Assembly: GCA_047495785.1 (NCBI GenBank)
Contig: JBLDXI010000055.1
Coordinates: 1,860,001 to 1,924,000 of the forward strand
Reading direction: 5' to 3'
Source of the DNA: Lepidodermella squamata
Lineage: Eukaryota; Gastrotricha
DNA: 64,000 nucleotides
Shown: positions 48,064 through 62,400 of the stretch, piece by piece
Layout of the letters: every line of letters begins with the position of its first letter
How positions within the stretch are numbered: position 1 is the first letter of the stretch
Translations under genes and position numbers: made by a program
Notes under the pieces: model-generated
What the model was told of the DNA's origin: nothing
Databases searched by the model: none
The model's input: the letters and a program-made list of their open reading frames with translations, nothing else

Positions 48064-51000
48064 TCAATGACTATCATGAGAATAATGAAGATCAGGTCGC
48101 AAAGTCGCCAGGGAGGCAGAAATAGGCAGTAACTCGACAAGTGGCGTATCAGCCTCAACGTATCTCATACTATATTCCAGCATCTCATCCAAATCTTCTC
48201 GCGACATCCAATTGGATTCTATTTCTGTCGAAACACGAGCGACTTGGCAAGTTGTTTGCATCTGCTGAGAAAACGAGGAATCAGCCTCTGAAGAAGAGGA
48301 TATCATTTCAGGTGACGCGAGGGGTGCATCGTAGGCTATTCTGGGCTCTCGTGGGTCGTATTTAGTACCAATCCCACTCCAAGCCTCTAGATCACGAATC
48401 GGGAGTATTGCTGGGCGAGTATTTTGACGGTGCAATGCATCTTCAGGCTTAAACCTGTGCAGTAAATCATTTTCACTTGAGCTTTCATCCTCTTCGCAGA
48501 GCTGAGTGATTTGCTCGACGATATTAGCAGCGCTGGTATCGTTTAAAACAACTTGAAACATGTCGTGGTCGAGAAGTGCATTGTTTGGAATTGGCGTCAC
48601 ATTTCGGCTCGCATGACATGACGGTAGTAGCATGACACGAGGCGGCTGGCTGAAACGTTCATACGTTTTGTCAACGTCGCGTTGCAAGTATAGGAAGCTG
48701 CTAGCGCCATTTTCCGGCTCATCAAGCACCAGCGCATCCGGTTCAGGCGAGCAGGTGATGACGCGGTTCTCATCACCATCAACTACAAATGTCAGCGCGA
48801 CATCGATCAATGACGAGGATGGGAAAGTTAGCGTAGTTTGACATGCGCTATCCATGCGCGGACTCCCAGTTGCAGTTGGAATGCCCTTTAGTGCTGATTT
48901 TAGCAACCGTTTACGGTCTGCTAGAGAACTGTTTCGTCTCGGTCGAATTAACGGCGATACATCGGCGCTGATTGCGGTGCGCTCGGGTGGTGGCTTGATA
49001 CGAAGCGATGGCTGAGCTAGTGGAGGCGTCCCTTGTTGGTGAATAGCGGAAGCAGAGCGGAATGCAGGATGAACGAAAGAAGCCTGCTCTGCCGCTCCAA
49101 TGGGCGGCCGGTAATTTGACTGGCTGCCACTAAAGAATCCGGGTTCGGTTGCTTTGCATGAACAAGTCTGCGTGAAGGCAATACGAAATTTCGCTGATAA
49201 CAGACTGTACAACACTGGATTGATTGTGGGACTGACGTAGAATAGCACACCTATAGAATGGTGATGATAAAATTTTAGGTTATACGGTAATACGGCAAAA
49301 TGTAACAAACGCGCTGATCGAATTAGTAGTAAGTTCTAAACCCCGGGCGAAAGAATGAAGAAAGTTCATCTGTTTCTACGATGACATTTATTTGCTCTTG
49401 CTTTGATTCTATCAAATGATCAGATTTGATTTGCCTCTAACTGCCCATGCTAGCATAATGTTATCAAAAAGGCGCCTATCGTTAAGGCCGATTCCTTATT
49501 TCCTTATTCTGATTTTGGAAGGCTGAAGTAACGGAATGTGTAACATACCACTTATGCTGAAGAGGAAATTGAAAAATTCTTGATGTAGCACGAAAGATTC
49601 GAAAGCCAGATAGATGCTGAGCAAGCGTTGTAAGTGGAAAGGGCACCAGCAGATAAAAAATGCAATAACGACTGCAACAAGGTAAATTGGCGCCGAAGCT
49701 CGTTTTGTGGCCGCTGTTGACCGTCGTGAGGATCCCCGAGTAAGCGGTAGAGGGGTGTTCTTGGCCAAAAATCCACCGCGAAATACGGACTCTGATTTGC
49801 GAGTGGCAAAAAAATTCGCGACCGGTACTGTGAGCCGCCTTTGGAACCCGAGTTTAACGCTGAGATTGGAAAGCCGACTCTGCTTTCGCTTCGTTGGTTC
49901 AACGTCTGGCGATGGATTTTGACTTGGCTTCTTTGATGACTCGATTGAAGCTTCCCCAGAACGTCGCTTGACTTCATTTACACTTGCAAACCATCCGAAC
50001 AGCGAACGCCTGATTCGCAAGCCAATGAGTGTGTACAAAATTGATACGTAGATAAGCGGAACCAAGAAAAAGATGTAGGCTGAAACTTGCATAGCAACGC
50101 GCATCACATCTTGCGATTCGGACGGAATGCTGCAGACGACGGATTCTGGGATGTCTACTGTTCCATTACTACTCGGAAATTTTCGATATGCGAAGACTCG
50201 AGCCGAGACGGCGAACGGCATCGAAAAAGATATTGCAACAAGCCAGATCATAGCCAATATGCGTAATGCCGAACTCTTGGATTTGACCGACGCAAGTTTC
50301 AGCGGATGGCAAACTGCGATGTAACGTTCAGTTGTGAATGCAATCTGTTCAAAAAAACCAGAAAACGATAAATTGGAATTTTCGAAATTAAATGGCAGGG
50401 CTCAGAAAAAATGAGACGAACTGAATAAAGATACTTGAGGTGCGACTTCTAATCAAAAGAGATCGCGAATGATTTAAATATGCTGATGCAAAACAAAATC
50501 GGCCTTGTTGAGCCGCATCTATCATTGATCGCCACCCCCGTTGCATATTAGGGGTGTAACCCTCAAAGTATTAACTTGACGGTTTTTTCTTGTCGAATGT
50601 CGAGTGGGCGTGCGCTTTTTTATCCTACCAACATAAGGCGCATAGTGAAACGCAATCGACGCGTCTCTTGTCTCTTTCACAAGTATATATAGTTAATAAG
50701 TATAGTTTAGGGACACTATCGAAAAAATGATCTTACGATCGTCATGACGCTGTTGTAGCACGCAAATTCGATTAGAGCCGTTCGAAGAACACAAACCGGG
50801 TATCCGAATGGCCACGGATAAGTCTGCCACAAGAAAAAAATTTCGACAGGCAAACCTACAAATTTTTTTAAGATTGATTATTATTGAATTAATATTGTCC
50901 TCACCGGATATGAGAGTGGTCAGGTCGGCAATTGAAAGATTGAATATGTAGTAATTGGTTGTTGTATGCAGCACCTTGTTACGAATGATGACGATGCAAG

Positions 51001-51298
51001 TGAGAAAATTGCCAACGATGCCACTGGTTAGAATCAGCGAATAAAGAACCGTTAAAAAAATACGCACAGCCGGATCAAAGTTCGATTTGGGCCCTAATTC
51101 TCCTGCGAGGTAGTCATCGACATCAAAAGCAGTAGCAGTAGTATTGGCTGGTGTGAAGTTTTTCGGAGTTGTGAGTGGCACGCTATGAAATCTATTCGGT
51201 GCGCCACCCGGTGTTGTCAAGAAAGGGAAGACAGTGACGCCGCTATCGGCTGAAATATAAACAGTATCGGAACCTTCATCGTCGTATAGCGAGCTCAT
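48064..51298 (-). CDS. Rhodopsin-family neuropeptide GPCR, PRXamide/neuromedin-U receptor-like, with a giant C-terminal tail
   Basis: Predicted 831 aa; exons 50905-51298, 50737-50855, 49549-50344, 48064-49250. A 7-TM receptor: N-glycosylation-type NTT site before TM1 (GIVGNFLTCIVIIRNK), TM2 NLSIADL, then LPVEIFFLWQTYPWPFG with the conserved TM3 Cys, the E/DRY motif as ERYIAVCHPLK, a long basic loop 3, TM6 FFICWCPFHLQRLL and TM7 SPTINPVLYSLL. The LP-E-W-YPWPFG block is typical of CAPA, pyrokinin and neuromedin-U receptors, which usually signal through Gq. The tail after TM7 is about 375 aa, Ser- and Asp/Glu-rich and far longer than usual; the reading frame through it is open, so it appears genuine. 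The peptide ligand cannot be read from sequence. The ATG at 51298 is the first in frame. Confidence 0.85.
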
Positions 51299-54200
51299 AT
51301 GGGCAGCTGCTGCGGCGTCTGCGGGTGAGTTGATTTAAAGAGTCAAATAACTTAGCGCTTGCATATTAACCATGTGCAGTATTAGTTCTTCGTCTGAATA
51401 GTGGAAAAACGGCGCACTAAAAAAATCGGAAATTCACTTTGTAAGGCAATTGAGTTTCAAATAGCAAAAGTCCTATTACTGAGCCGGAAGTAGAAACGAA
51501 TAATCTACTAGCGATATACGCAAACTTTTCGTGCAAAGACCAATATGAATCAGCATCAATGAGCAGTTATAGTGTCATCCTGCATTTATTGCCAGTTCAG
51601 CTTTGGGATTTGATCGCATTTTAATTATGTCATCATTTTCTGCGTTTACTAGAGCGATTAACATGGCGGAGATGCATAGCCAAATCAAAAGCCCATCGAG
51701 CAAATGCCGCTGTTTACGCTTACACATGGCTGCTGGGCTGTACCATTTCAGCGGGTATTATATAGGCGCTTCGACGATCGATTTTCCACTGGTCGCTCTT
51801 GTAATTATGAAGCTATCCGAAGCGTTATATTAATAACATGCCAGTAGCCGCCGCTACATCAATGCTCATTCTCGTCAGATATTCCACACCTTTACGCAAA
51901 AACCACGAACAAGCACGCAACGCCGAGCTCAAATAATAACTTACTGACGCCGTAGCTAATGCGAAAACAAAAATTATTAGAAAATTACAGAAAAATATTT
52001 GGGATGGGATTGTGTCATTTGGGATGATTTGATTCATTCATACTTTCATTGTTTACCATGTCGATAGAAGTTTAGCAACACTAAACCACCAATGCGTGTA
52101 TTTTATGCTATCTGCTATGAAACTTGCTTCTATTGGATAACATCGGATAGATAGATAGATGGCCGAAGCGCAAGAAATTAGCGAATGTGATTTGCTTATT
52201 CTCAAGCGCCAGTTCATACTTCAGCTATCACTTCAATGGTTGTAAAAATGAGGGCTAACGATTGCGATGATACGCGCTGAAATTACCGCAATGCTGGATT
52301 GGCGCCAGCGACATGGAATATTGCCGGTGCAAATCCAAGTTTGCCATAAGGGCTGCGCTGATATGATGTGTCAGAGAGAAAACTCAGTAACATTGATTCT
52401 TAGAGGAAAAGTATATTTAGCAATTTTTGTTTTTGTTTTTGTATATTCGAGCAGGAAGCTCGATACATAATTGCATTTTTTATCACAAGAATGATCGATA
52501 AAAGTAACGCTAAATAATGTAATTCCACAAATTGTCATCATAAAATTATCTGTAAAAGCGTGGCGAATACACGGTGAGAAATGATTTGTCGCCGGTTATA
52601 TACTCTTGTCAGTTGCGAGAAAATGAGCAAAGAAATTCTGAGTCAATAAAAGATATTGATCGGTAATATCAAATGAATAATATTTCAAAGTTCGCGGGCT
52701 GCATGAATTCACAAGCAAGCGCTATATAATTCCCACATCAATTCTACTGATCACGACAACAGTACCTCGAAATAAAAAACAGAATCCGAAACAAAAAACG
52801 CAAAACGAGAAAAATGGTCTCGACTTGAGCTCTAACGGAAGTTGCCACCTACTACCAGTAATTGCAGAAGTTGGAGGTATTCAGAAACAACCGTGGAAAA
52901 ATGTTTTCGTAAAAGAAGCAATAATTTACCAAAAGAAAATGTTTTTCTCATTGTTACTATTACATTTTATACGCGTTCACAAACACAAATGTTTTTGTAT
53001 TGTTTTATGCAAGGGAGGATGTTACTGCAAACAGCTCACAAGCCAAGACCATTTCGCTACGATCGCTGGGTGACTGGCTGACTGACAGGGAATTCTTCGT
53101 GTGTAGCAGCCTGGCTTCTAACGGCCAATACAGAATTCGCGGTTCGAGAGATAGACTTCAAGTTTTTCGCGAAATTTATGGAGGTGCGGGCGGGCGTGAA
53201 ATAAGCGGCGGAATAACGGCTTTCAGGCGAATATTTTCCGCTATCCACAAAGCTCCCCGATATTGTCTGCTATGAGCGGTCAGTTTATGAGTTATACTTC
53301 AGCTTGCTGAGCCGATATCGATTCCAAGTATCGATTTTGCAAATCACTGAGTTTACCGATATCAGCCATCGTGGAACCTAACATCGATCACTATTCTACG
53401 GAGCTTAGGGCGCCAGGTAGCTAAAATAAAAAATCATAGGTTCAGAGAGGGCATTAACAACGATCAAAAGCGAAAACGCCGAAATCGCAAAGAATATGAC
53501 AAATTTAGTGCCAGGACGCTTACATTTTTAGTGCTGGAACCTCATTTTTCGTAGTGTAAATATTTGGGGTCTCTACAAACAACTCCAATGTTTTACGCCT
53601 TTACCACTGCGGCTGAAACCCGATCACAGCTAAGTCGCCTTGAATTATAAAAACTTGTCAACATCTCGACGAAATCTTCTGAAAGCATTTCGTCATCTCG
53701 CGATTTCCCAAACTATAGAAGGATTGTATTAAGAGGCGACTTTGCACAATTCATTAATTTATGTTTAGATTTACAAAGCACGATATAAAACACATTTTTG
53801 TGTTTTTTCTCCACTCGGCAATTGGGTAGGTACATCATTTGGATGACTTTATGTAGGAATTGCTTTCGATTCATTCATGGATGCACTGTTGACTTCGGGG
53901 ATAAAAAAGGTTACCTTATCTATGGTTAGCTTACTCAGAAATAAGCTGCCACCACATTCATGGTGACTTGGGTGAATTGGGCTCGATTCCCGCTTGGACC
54001 TGGCAGCAGCAGTATGCTTCTTTTTGGTTGCCTAATCTCGATTGTCATCAGACCTAAAACCACAGAAACCATATATTGCTTCCAAGATTGGCGCCTGATG
54101 CGGATTGATGCAGATTGAGGCATTTTATCCGTACTGACGACACGAAAATACGCAAACCTCGGTTCCTGCAGTCAGGCAAACCCGCAGTCCAGTCATATTC

Positions 54201-55371
54201 AAACTGCGCTGTAGCAGCATAGCTTCGCTAGAACATTCTAAACAGGAAGTAGAAAGTAACGCAACATCGTTGATTGTAATGAGCTTCTCGTGCCCAAGAT
54301 ATTAAGTGCTCTAGTAAACTTCGATAACAATTGACGATGTGTGGATGCCGATTGTGTAGTTGTTCTCCGCAACCCAATCAATTTTCAGCAATCTTCAGGT
54401 CGAATAAAGTCTACATACATCCATGCATGTAGATATCATTGTTGCGAACTTTTGGAGTGCAGTGCGTATCACCTGCGTCTTGATGCGTCTTGCACTCTGC
54501 AGCATAAATCCGTCGTTAGTGCAACCCTACCGCTATTAGTATTATCAAACTGACCTGTGCTATTAAAACCGTGTAACGCGTTGCCATCGAATTCAAAGCC
54601 TAGATCTATTCCCAAGGGTTGAGCCAGAAAATTGACAATTGAACTGCGGATTGACAACCCGACTGGATTGGCGAGTCAATACCTGAGTCCAATCCACCAG
54701 TTCATCACGAGTAATTTACATACCACAGAACGATCTTAAAGAACTCAGTTCCAGTGCCCAGTAAGTCCGAAGCTCAAAGCTATGCATGCTGATAGGCTGG
54801 AGGCTCGCACGATTTATAATTTCAATTTCTAACTTCAACTTCAAAATTCAAATCAATTTTCAAAAAGGCATGCAGCTAGCCGCATTAGTCAAATTGAATA
54901 TGATATTTTTAAAAGTTTATTTGGTTTTATTTAAAATTAATTATTGATTAAAATATTTGGCAAATGCTCGTTTTCACATTTTTTATTCCGCGTAAATGCG
55001 CGAAAGATTTGCAAATGCTCGAGTTCCGCGGAATTATTTACGAAGAATGCGTCAGACTTAACATTGTGTCGTTACCGTATTTTATGCCATTTGGTGGCAA
55101 TGTTAGCTTTTGAATAAAGTTACTGCTGGCCTGATAAACACACTCGTCACGCCCTTTTCGAATATCGAAAACTGGTCCCAGATTGCGTCCAGGTCCCATG
55201 TCTTCGTACGCATGCGTCAAATTCAGGGGCAAGCATGAAAAGGCCGCCCATATTTTCCTCATATTGCTCCGAAAAGGATCACGAAGTGCTTAATCGTTAT
55301 ATTCGCATTTTTTCTAAGTTTTTGGCGTTGTTTGTACATTTTCATAGACTTGTTTGGCATTGCAATTAATT
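51299..55371. other. 4-kb gene-poor region
   Basis: No confident gene. Two weak hints: a Cys-rich frame on the plus strand at about 54380-54520, with a spacing like a PAN/Apple module, and a 74-codon minus-strand frame at 55038-55262 of unknown family, divergent from TFIIA-gamma. A (GATA)-like simple repeat lies near 52146-52158. The GPCR promoter and 5' UTR should be in the first part. Confidence 0.35.
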
Positions 55372-56271
55372 ATGAGCACTCTTGAAATATACCGCAGTGC
55401 TGCTCTTGGCCAAACGCTACAAGATGTGGTTGATGAATTTGTGAAGGATGGCCAGATCAGCTCTCAGCTAGGGGCGAGAATGATGCAGCAGTACGACAAA
55501 ATCATTGCTAAAGCTTTGAACGAGAAAGTAAAAACCAGAATCAACTTCAAGGTACGAAATAATTTCAAGCTCTTCTTTGAACTAGCAAATTGCAGGGTAA
55601 AGTTTGTGATCTCTAAATCGATGGAGCGAAACTGTAGACCAAAACTCGCGCATGTGGGCTTGGGAAATGTTTGGAATTCTTTGCATTCCAATCGTGTAAG
55701 AGAACTGTCAAAAGTTTACTTTTAGATTCGGGGTAAGGAGATAAATAGATGGATAATAATTTGAAAATGAACAACATTTCCTTATTGATTTTGACAGTAA
55801 TTGACGGAAAATGCTTCCAATGTTGATTGATCATCAGTGAATTATAGTTTAATCTTCAATAATGTCTCGGATTATTGCCCACGTTGCATTTACTTGAGCC
55901 TATTCCAATGCAAAGAAAACCCGTAATAGCGAACTCTTGTCACTTGCGATTTGCGATGGATACTGTTCAATACTTCGGCTGAATGGTTCTGCTGCGCATT
56001 ATTGTGTTTTTCATTTGATTGAAAGAAAGCTCGACGATGGACGTGGTCCGGCTCTTGACCTTTATATGCTTAATTTATTATTACTTTCATTTACCTATTT
56101 AAAACATTACTTTGCTACTGGTTTTTTTAGTCGAAGCTTGAAGCGTACCGCTACTGCGACGATGTTTGGCAGTTGGTTTTAAAAAACTTCTCAACCGATC
56201 AAGGCGTGGAGCTGCACTTCGACCGTCTGAAAATTGTGGCTTGCCAATCGAGACAAGGAGCAACTAAATAG
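55372..56271 (+). CDS. GTF2A2: Transcription initiation factor IIA gamma chain
   Basis: Predicted 106 aa (human 109); exons 55372-55551 and 56131-56271, split by a 579-nt intron that is long for this window. TFIIA-gamma joins the alpha/beta chains to stabilise TBP on TATA-box DNA in RNA polymerase II initiation. The N-terminal helical part reads IYRSAALGQTLQDVVDEFV, MMQQYDKIIAKALNEKV and RINFK. The second exon completes the beta-barrel: YRYCDDVWQLVLKN and HFDRLKIVACQSRQ. The join falls exactly where human has NFRGSLNTYRF. A TTTTCATAG acceptor lies 25 nt before the ATG. VPS13 starts 148 nt after the stop on the same strand. Confidence 0.95.
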
Positions 56272-56411
56272 TGTCACTCGAACGGCGAACAACTTGCCAC
56301 CGTGTAACAAAAATTTACCGCGTGAAATTTTGTTATAAATTTGTCGGTCTCCAATATTCATACTTGATTTGCAAGTTTTGGAATTCGAAATTCCTTACGG
56401 ATTTCTTCTTT

Positions 56412-56419
56412 TGTTTTAG
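56412..56419 (+). promoter_or_regulatory. Probable trans-splice acceptor abutting the VPS13 ATG
   Basis: TGTTTTAG ends directly on the VPS13 ATG, 148 nt after the TFIIA-gamma stop. No upstream coding exon is required, because VPS13 homology starts at this ATG. Confidence 0.55.
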
Positions 56420-59400
56420 ATGCAGAAAGTCGCGATACATTTTCTTAATAAATATTTAAGCCCTTATGTAAAAAATATCGATGAATCAAAGCTCAAGCTC
56501 CAACTCTTGTCTGGTTTGTTGATAATCTAATTTTGCGAATAATTATTTGCAAAATTTTATTTTGTTTGTTAGGAAGCGTCGCTTTGGAAAATTTGGAACT
56601 CGTGGAATCTGTTTTGGTAATGAATTTTGCGCAAGATTTCCATTATTTGATCAGTTGTTATGTAGGATGATTTGAATTTGCCGCTATCCGTCATCTCAGG
56701 GCACTTGAGTAATTTTTGATGAAGAATTTTGATGAAGAGTTCAATTTTTATTCATATTTCTTAGAGCGCCTCACTCTGAAAGTTCCATGGCGCAACATAT
56801 ACAGCTCGCCAACTACCATCACTATTGATGGCCTTTACATTCTCGTCTCTCCAAAATCTGAAATTAAATATGATCCTGAGAAGGAAAGGCAACAGCAACA
56901 AAGTGATAAAATCAATCAAGTGAAAGTTTTCGAACAGAGAGCTCAGGAAAGAAAAGACTCTTCCGATGCAGAATCGGACTTGAGCAAGAATCCTGGCATG
57001 GTTGAAAAATTGGCGATGACTGTCGTGAAAAATCTTCAGATTCAAATAAATAATATTCACATACGCTACGAAGACGGCTACAGTTGCCCTGGAACAGTCC
57101 TTGCTGCTGGTGCGATGCTGGATTCGTTGTCGTTTGACGTAAATTGATTTGATTCTTCCGTCTCTAATTTTTTATTGCTAAATTTTAACAATTTAGTCAG
57201 CTAATGACAAATTTGTGCCAACTCTCGTGGAAGAGCTAACGGAACGGTTTTTTAAACTGGTGCAGCTAAAAAACTTCTCCCTATATTTGGACGTCCCGCT
57301 GCCTCAAAGCGACCGCTATTCATCTATTGCTGCGGTTTCGATTCCCCGACTAGTTGAGACAATGCTGACCGATATTACCGAAATGAAGGAAAATTCGTCT
57401 ACTTCCAGGTTTGTGTAAATTGCTTATTAGTGAAATAGTTATTATAAATTTGTTCTCCCAGACATTCCTTCATCATTTCACCATTCTCTGCCACTGCGCG
57501 TTTAAAGCTGAACACGCGGCCGGAAAAGTCTGACTGGCTTGAGCCTCGTGTTAGTCTTGACTTGGACTTGAATGCGTTTTCACTCGGGCTAAGCCAGCAG
57601 CAATTCCGTACTGCTATTGAACTTGTGGACGCAGTCGATTACATCAGGCTGCAGTATAAATACCGAAAATTTCGGCCGCAAGTGCCTTGCAAAGGCAAAA
57701 GCAACGTAAAGCAGTGGTGGAAATACGCCTTCAACGCTGTCGTCGACGATCAGCGTGGTCTGTTCTATTCAGTTGGAAAATTACTCGAGTTCATCCGCAT
57801 ATCGAAACTGTATCGGCAGTTGTATTTTCAAAAGTTGACCAAAAAGAGTATCTCTACGGATATAGCTAATCAAATTTCGAAATGCGAAGAGCAACTTGAC
57901 GCGTTCAACATTGTGTTGCAGCGCCGCCACGCTGAGATAGAAGCCAAGAGACTTGGGCTGCTTCAACCGCCATCCTCTAGCTCATCGACTTCCTGGGTTT
58001 CTTCTATCTTCTCATGGGGCAAAAAAGAGTCGTCTCCGCCTCCCGGTGCGAAAGGGGAATCGCTGTCAAAGCAATTGGACGATGTTTTGACCGCTGAAGA
58101 CAAGGCTCAGCTGATCAAATCAATTGGTCTCGACGAGGAGAGTCAAGAGCCAACCAATGTTCCACCCGAATATGTTGCATTCCGAGTCGGCGTTGCGTTC
58201 AAGTCGCTCGATATAAATTGTTACGATGCATCTTCCAAAGAAACAGTTGGTCGATTCTCATTGACGAAAATTCATGCGCGCATGCTACTTCGTGCGAACA
58301 AATCAGTGAAAATCACGGGACAGTTCAACAAGCTGTTGCTTACGGGCATCAGCGGGGTAATGTTTGCCGAGGCCCCGACTACAGGTTTCTTGGGCACTGG
58401 CGATACAAGCAATCTGCTGAGCTTCGATTTTGATTCGAAAGTTCGCGAAACAGGTGACCAAACGCTCATCGTTGAGAGCCAGCCGATAAGTGTCGTTTAC
58501 CACGCGGCAACGGTGAATAAACTCCGCGAATTCTTTACTGTACCGCCTAGCGCCAAATTGCAAGCTGTTTCGGAGATGGCAGCAAACGCTGCGCAAGATT
58601 TGAAAGAAAAGTCAGTTGGATTTGTGAAAAGTATCTTGGACGATCGCCCTTTCGTTGATATTCGCGTAAGGCTACGCGGGGGCAGTGTGATTTTGCCCGA
58701 AAAAGGCGACCTTGCTCTTGCAAAGAAAATCATGATCGCCGATCTTGGCGCTCTGTCGATCCACGCTGAACCGAAGCGCAATGCTGCGGATCTGACTGTC
58801 GATTTTGACCAATTGGACGCTGCGAAGTCGTCGAAACAGCAACAGGCTGTGCTGCGCGAGCTTATGAATAGCGCATATAACCGGTTTTCGATATCAGTCG
58901 AGCCGATTCAGGTTCTCCTTTGCAATAAGGACGACGACTGGCAGTCGGCTCGGTTGAAAACGGCTTGCGATTTGCATCTTTTGCCGCCACTTCACATTCG
59001 TGCTCTATTCGGGATGTGTATCATCGCCGATCCACGCTTGCCAGCTACTAGTGTCGACTGCCAACTACACCCGGCCAGCATCGTTATTGACATCAAAGAC
59101 ACGAGACTCAGATCGGCTGTTCTTTTACTTGCATCGATACCATTTATACCGCCACCTGCGGATTATCCGCCGGATTCACATGCTAACGACACAGTTGTGT
59201 CACATGATCCGAGGTTGCGTAGAATGAGTTCACAGAGTAGCGGGTCTGCTTGGGAGTCGGGGCGAGTGAACGCTGCAGGTAACCGGAAAGCAGTAGTGCG
59301 TCTACCACCAGCCTCCTTAACGCAAACAAAGAAGCCAGCTAATTTGAAGCTATTCGCCCTTTCTTTCACTCTAAATCAGCTGACCTGCCAGTTGACCGAC

Positions 59401-62400
59401 AGTAACTCGGCAACTCTGGTACGAGCTGTTGTCAATCAACTCAAGTTTCACATGAATGTAGACACCTACACGATAAGTGGCGGCATGTCACTTCATTCGT
59501 TGTATTTCCAACATCAGCGGCTATCATCATCTCCTGTCAACAGCCCGATTCATAACTTGGTGAATACTGCCGTAAGCTTGGCACCAAGCACATCTGTTTC
59601 ATTCCCGGTAAGTCTGGATGCTGCAGCTGGTCATACGACTCATACAGGTGAACGCAGCAATTTGCTTTCGGTCAAGTTTCTGTACGCTGATCCTCTGGGA
59701 CCTGATTTTGACACCATTCATGCGCGGCGTCGAGTTCAGCTGTTTGTCAGAATCGGATCGGTTGAGCTTTTGCTGCATCGAGAGGCTATACTTGACGTTG
59801 TGCGAATCGTCAATTCTTTCGCTGAGGCTGCGGCGGCGGCGGCTGCATCACAAAATCAGCCTGGACGATCCCCTGCAACACCGGCTGATGCTAACAAAAA
59901 TAAGAAGGGCCTTTCATCTTCTCGTAACAGTCTACATAGCTCGTTGCTTTCGCTAGCTGACGACGTTGGCAAGCGATTTGGCGCCTCGAACAATCGTAAT
60001 GACCGCCGAACTTCGACTGCATTCACAACCTCCGCTGGTAACCGCAACAGACGCAAACCAGAGATTACCCATCTGTTTATCGACGCCAAACTCGATCGAG
60101 TATCCGCTATTCTCCGAACGGAGTCTGCCCGTTTCGGCTCCGTCCAAATCGCGGGAGTCGGAACTAAAATTGCGACCAAGTTGCTATCTACAACTATTGA
60201 GACCTCGTTGCTTGAAATGGCTATTTATGCCTCGGCATCGCCAGTGCCTGAAGACACGAGGCAAATTTTGGTGTTAGCTGGAACTAACGTGGACCCGTCG
60301 CTTGTGGCGCCCACTTCGTCGGATCGTATCGGCAGCGAAATTATTTCGGCGAAAATCGTGATGTACAACCATCCTGTTAGCGAAACCACGTTCACTGATG
60401 TGGAAGCCGCGGACGTGTTGATCGAGGCTAAGCTTGCACAGCTTCGTTTGCTATTCGTACAAAGCTTTGTGGAAAATATCATTGAATACGCACTTGGCTT
60501 TGGCGACAATGTAGCTTCAAAGATGAAAGAAGCCAGCTCAGAGTTTGCGAACCAAGCAATGGAAGCGGCGAAACAAATACAGTCTCAAGCAAAGAAGTTG
60601 CGTCTGGACATCGCTATCTCTAGCCCTGTAATTATCATCCCTCGAACTCCTGATGAGCTTAACGCTTTTTTCGCTGTTCACTTGGGCGGTCTCCGCCTTA
60701 CAAACGAGCTCGCCCTTTGCTCCCAGGACGAAAATGAAGCAGCTCTCGCTGCGGCCCGCTCGCAACTTGTTGAGGTCGAGGAAGAAGAAGAGCAATCAGA
60801 GTCTGCACTATTAAACAAAATTCACGTCGCATTAACAGGCGTCAAACTTGTGCGTGGTTGGGCCGATGCCATCGATACTTTGATTGAAGCTGATTTGGAC
60901 AGCCATTGCCAATTGCCCTTAGTTGGGCCTATCTCGTTGAACGTGGATATAGTCCAGAATTTATCAGCCGCCACTAATTCTCTGGCGCCTACTACTCTAA
61001 AGTTTCCAGACCTCCGTTTGGCTGTTAAACTGAATAGTGTTGACATTTCAATGTGTCAGGGCGACTACTTCATGATGCTGGACGTTGTCAACTGGATATC
61101 TGTCACCAAATTTTCTCCCGATAAAAAAGGAGCTGAAAGCACGCCTGCTTCCTCTCCTAGCCGAATTCGACGTGTGCCTGCCGACCAGGAAACTTCTGAC
61201 TCGATGGTGTTTCATAACGCGCAAAGTCATTTGGACGTCAGCCAACCTGAACGTGTCAAGTCGCCGCTTCTGGACAAGCGCAAGGTCCTAGACGTTGTTT
61301 GCCGCTTGGAACGAGCTACTTGTCTGTTGTACTCCGGCGATGTCGATTTCACGCAATACATCAGTGGCTCCGGCACCAGATCGTCGACTGCCTCTTCCTC
61401 GTACAATGACATGCACTCACTGCAGTCAAGTAGTCGCGGTGACGACCAGCGAGCGCAAGTTGCATACAACCCTGCGGACCTGCTAGCTTCGTTTTCAATT
61501 CAAGAAATTCAAGCATCTTACGTGATGCTTGGTAACAACAACAAAACTGCACAGGTCTATATCACGAACTTGACGTGCGATGATGCGCGGCTGGCGTCGA
61601 AAGAAGCATTGCGCGTCACGCGACTTCTGGAATGTTTCAATCAATTATCTGCGATGAAAATAAATCCACTTGTGCCTCAAAAACCGCCTCGCCTTATCGT
61701 GTTCAAATACGAAGAATGTCCCGAGAAACAGACGCGATTGGTCCACTGTGAACTGAATAACCTACACGCGTGTGTCAACGCTCAGTTTGTTGTGTTGCTG
61801 GCCAACTTTTTCGTTTCCGCGAAGAAAATAAATCAAATCGAATCAGCTAAGCAAAAGCAACCTGTCGACAAATCAACTATCAAAGAAGTTCAGGCTGAAG
61901 ACCGCGAGGCAACAGCCGCGCTTGAGCCCGACGTTTCGACCCGTATTGTTATCAAGTTGGCCGGGCCTAAATTGTTGTTGCTTGACGACCCGACTTCTCC
62001 GAAATCTGCCGCATTGTCGCTGCAATTTGATTTCGAATCTGATATCTTGCTCTACCAGCAATCGATGTCTGGTGCAGCATCAGTTCGCGATCTCGGGATC
62101 TACTGGGGTGCCTACGATCACCTCAAAGCTGGCGATACAGACTATGCCCAGCGATTGCTGAAACCCATGACAGTTGATGTTAATATCAATGACAAGCCGA
62201 ATGACAGCGGTCCCATTCAGCATGTGCGAAAGCTTAACATCACCAGCAGTGATATATCGCTGAGCGTAACGCCGCCTGCCATAAGGACAATATCAGTCGT
62301 TTCGCGTGAACTCTCTGCCTTGGGTAGCCCGCCAGAAAGCGCTATGACGACTGCCAAGAGTTCGATGAATGTATCTGATTCATTATGGAATCATCGTCCA

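Noticed and set aside
53940-54010. Possible tRNA (CTCGATTC loop near 53979)
   Set aside because: Only a partial T-stem, no matching acceptor or anticodon arm.
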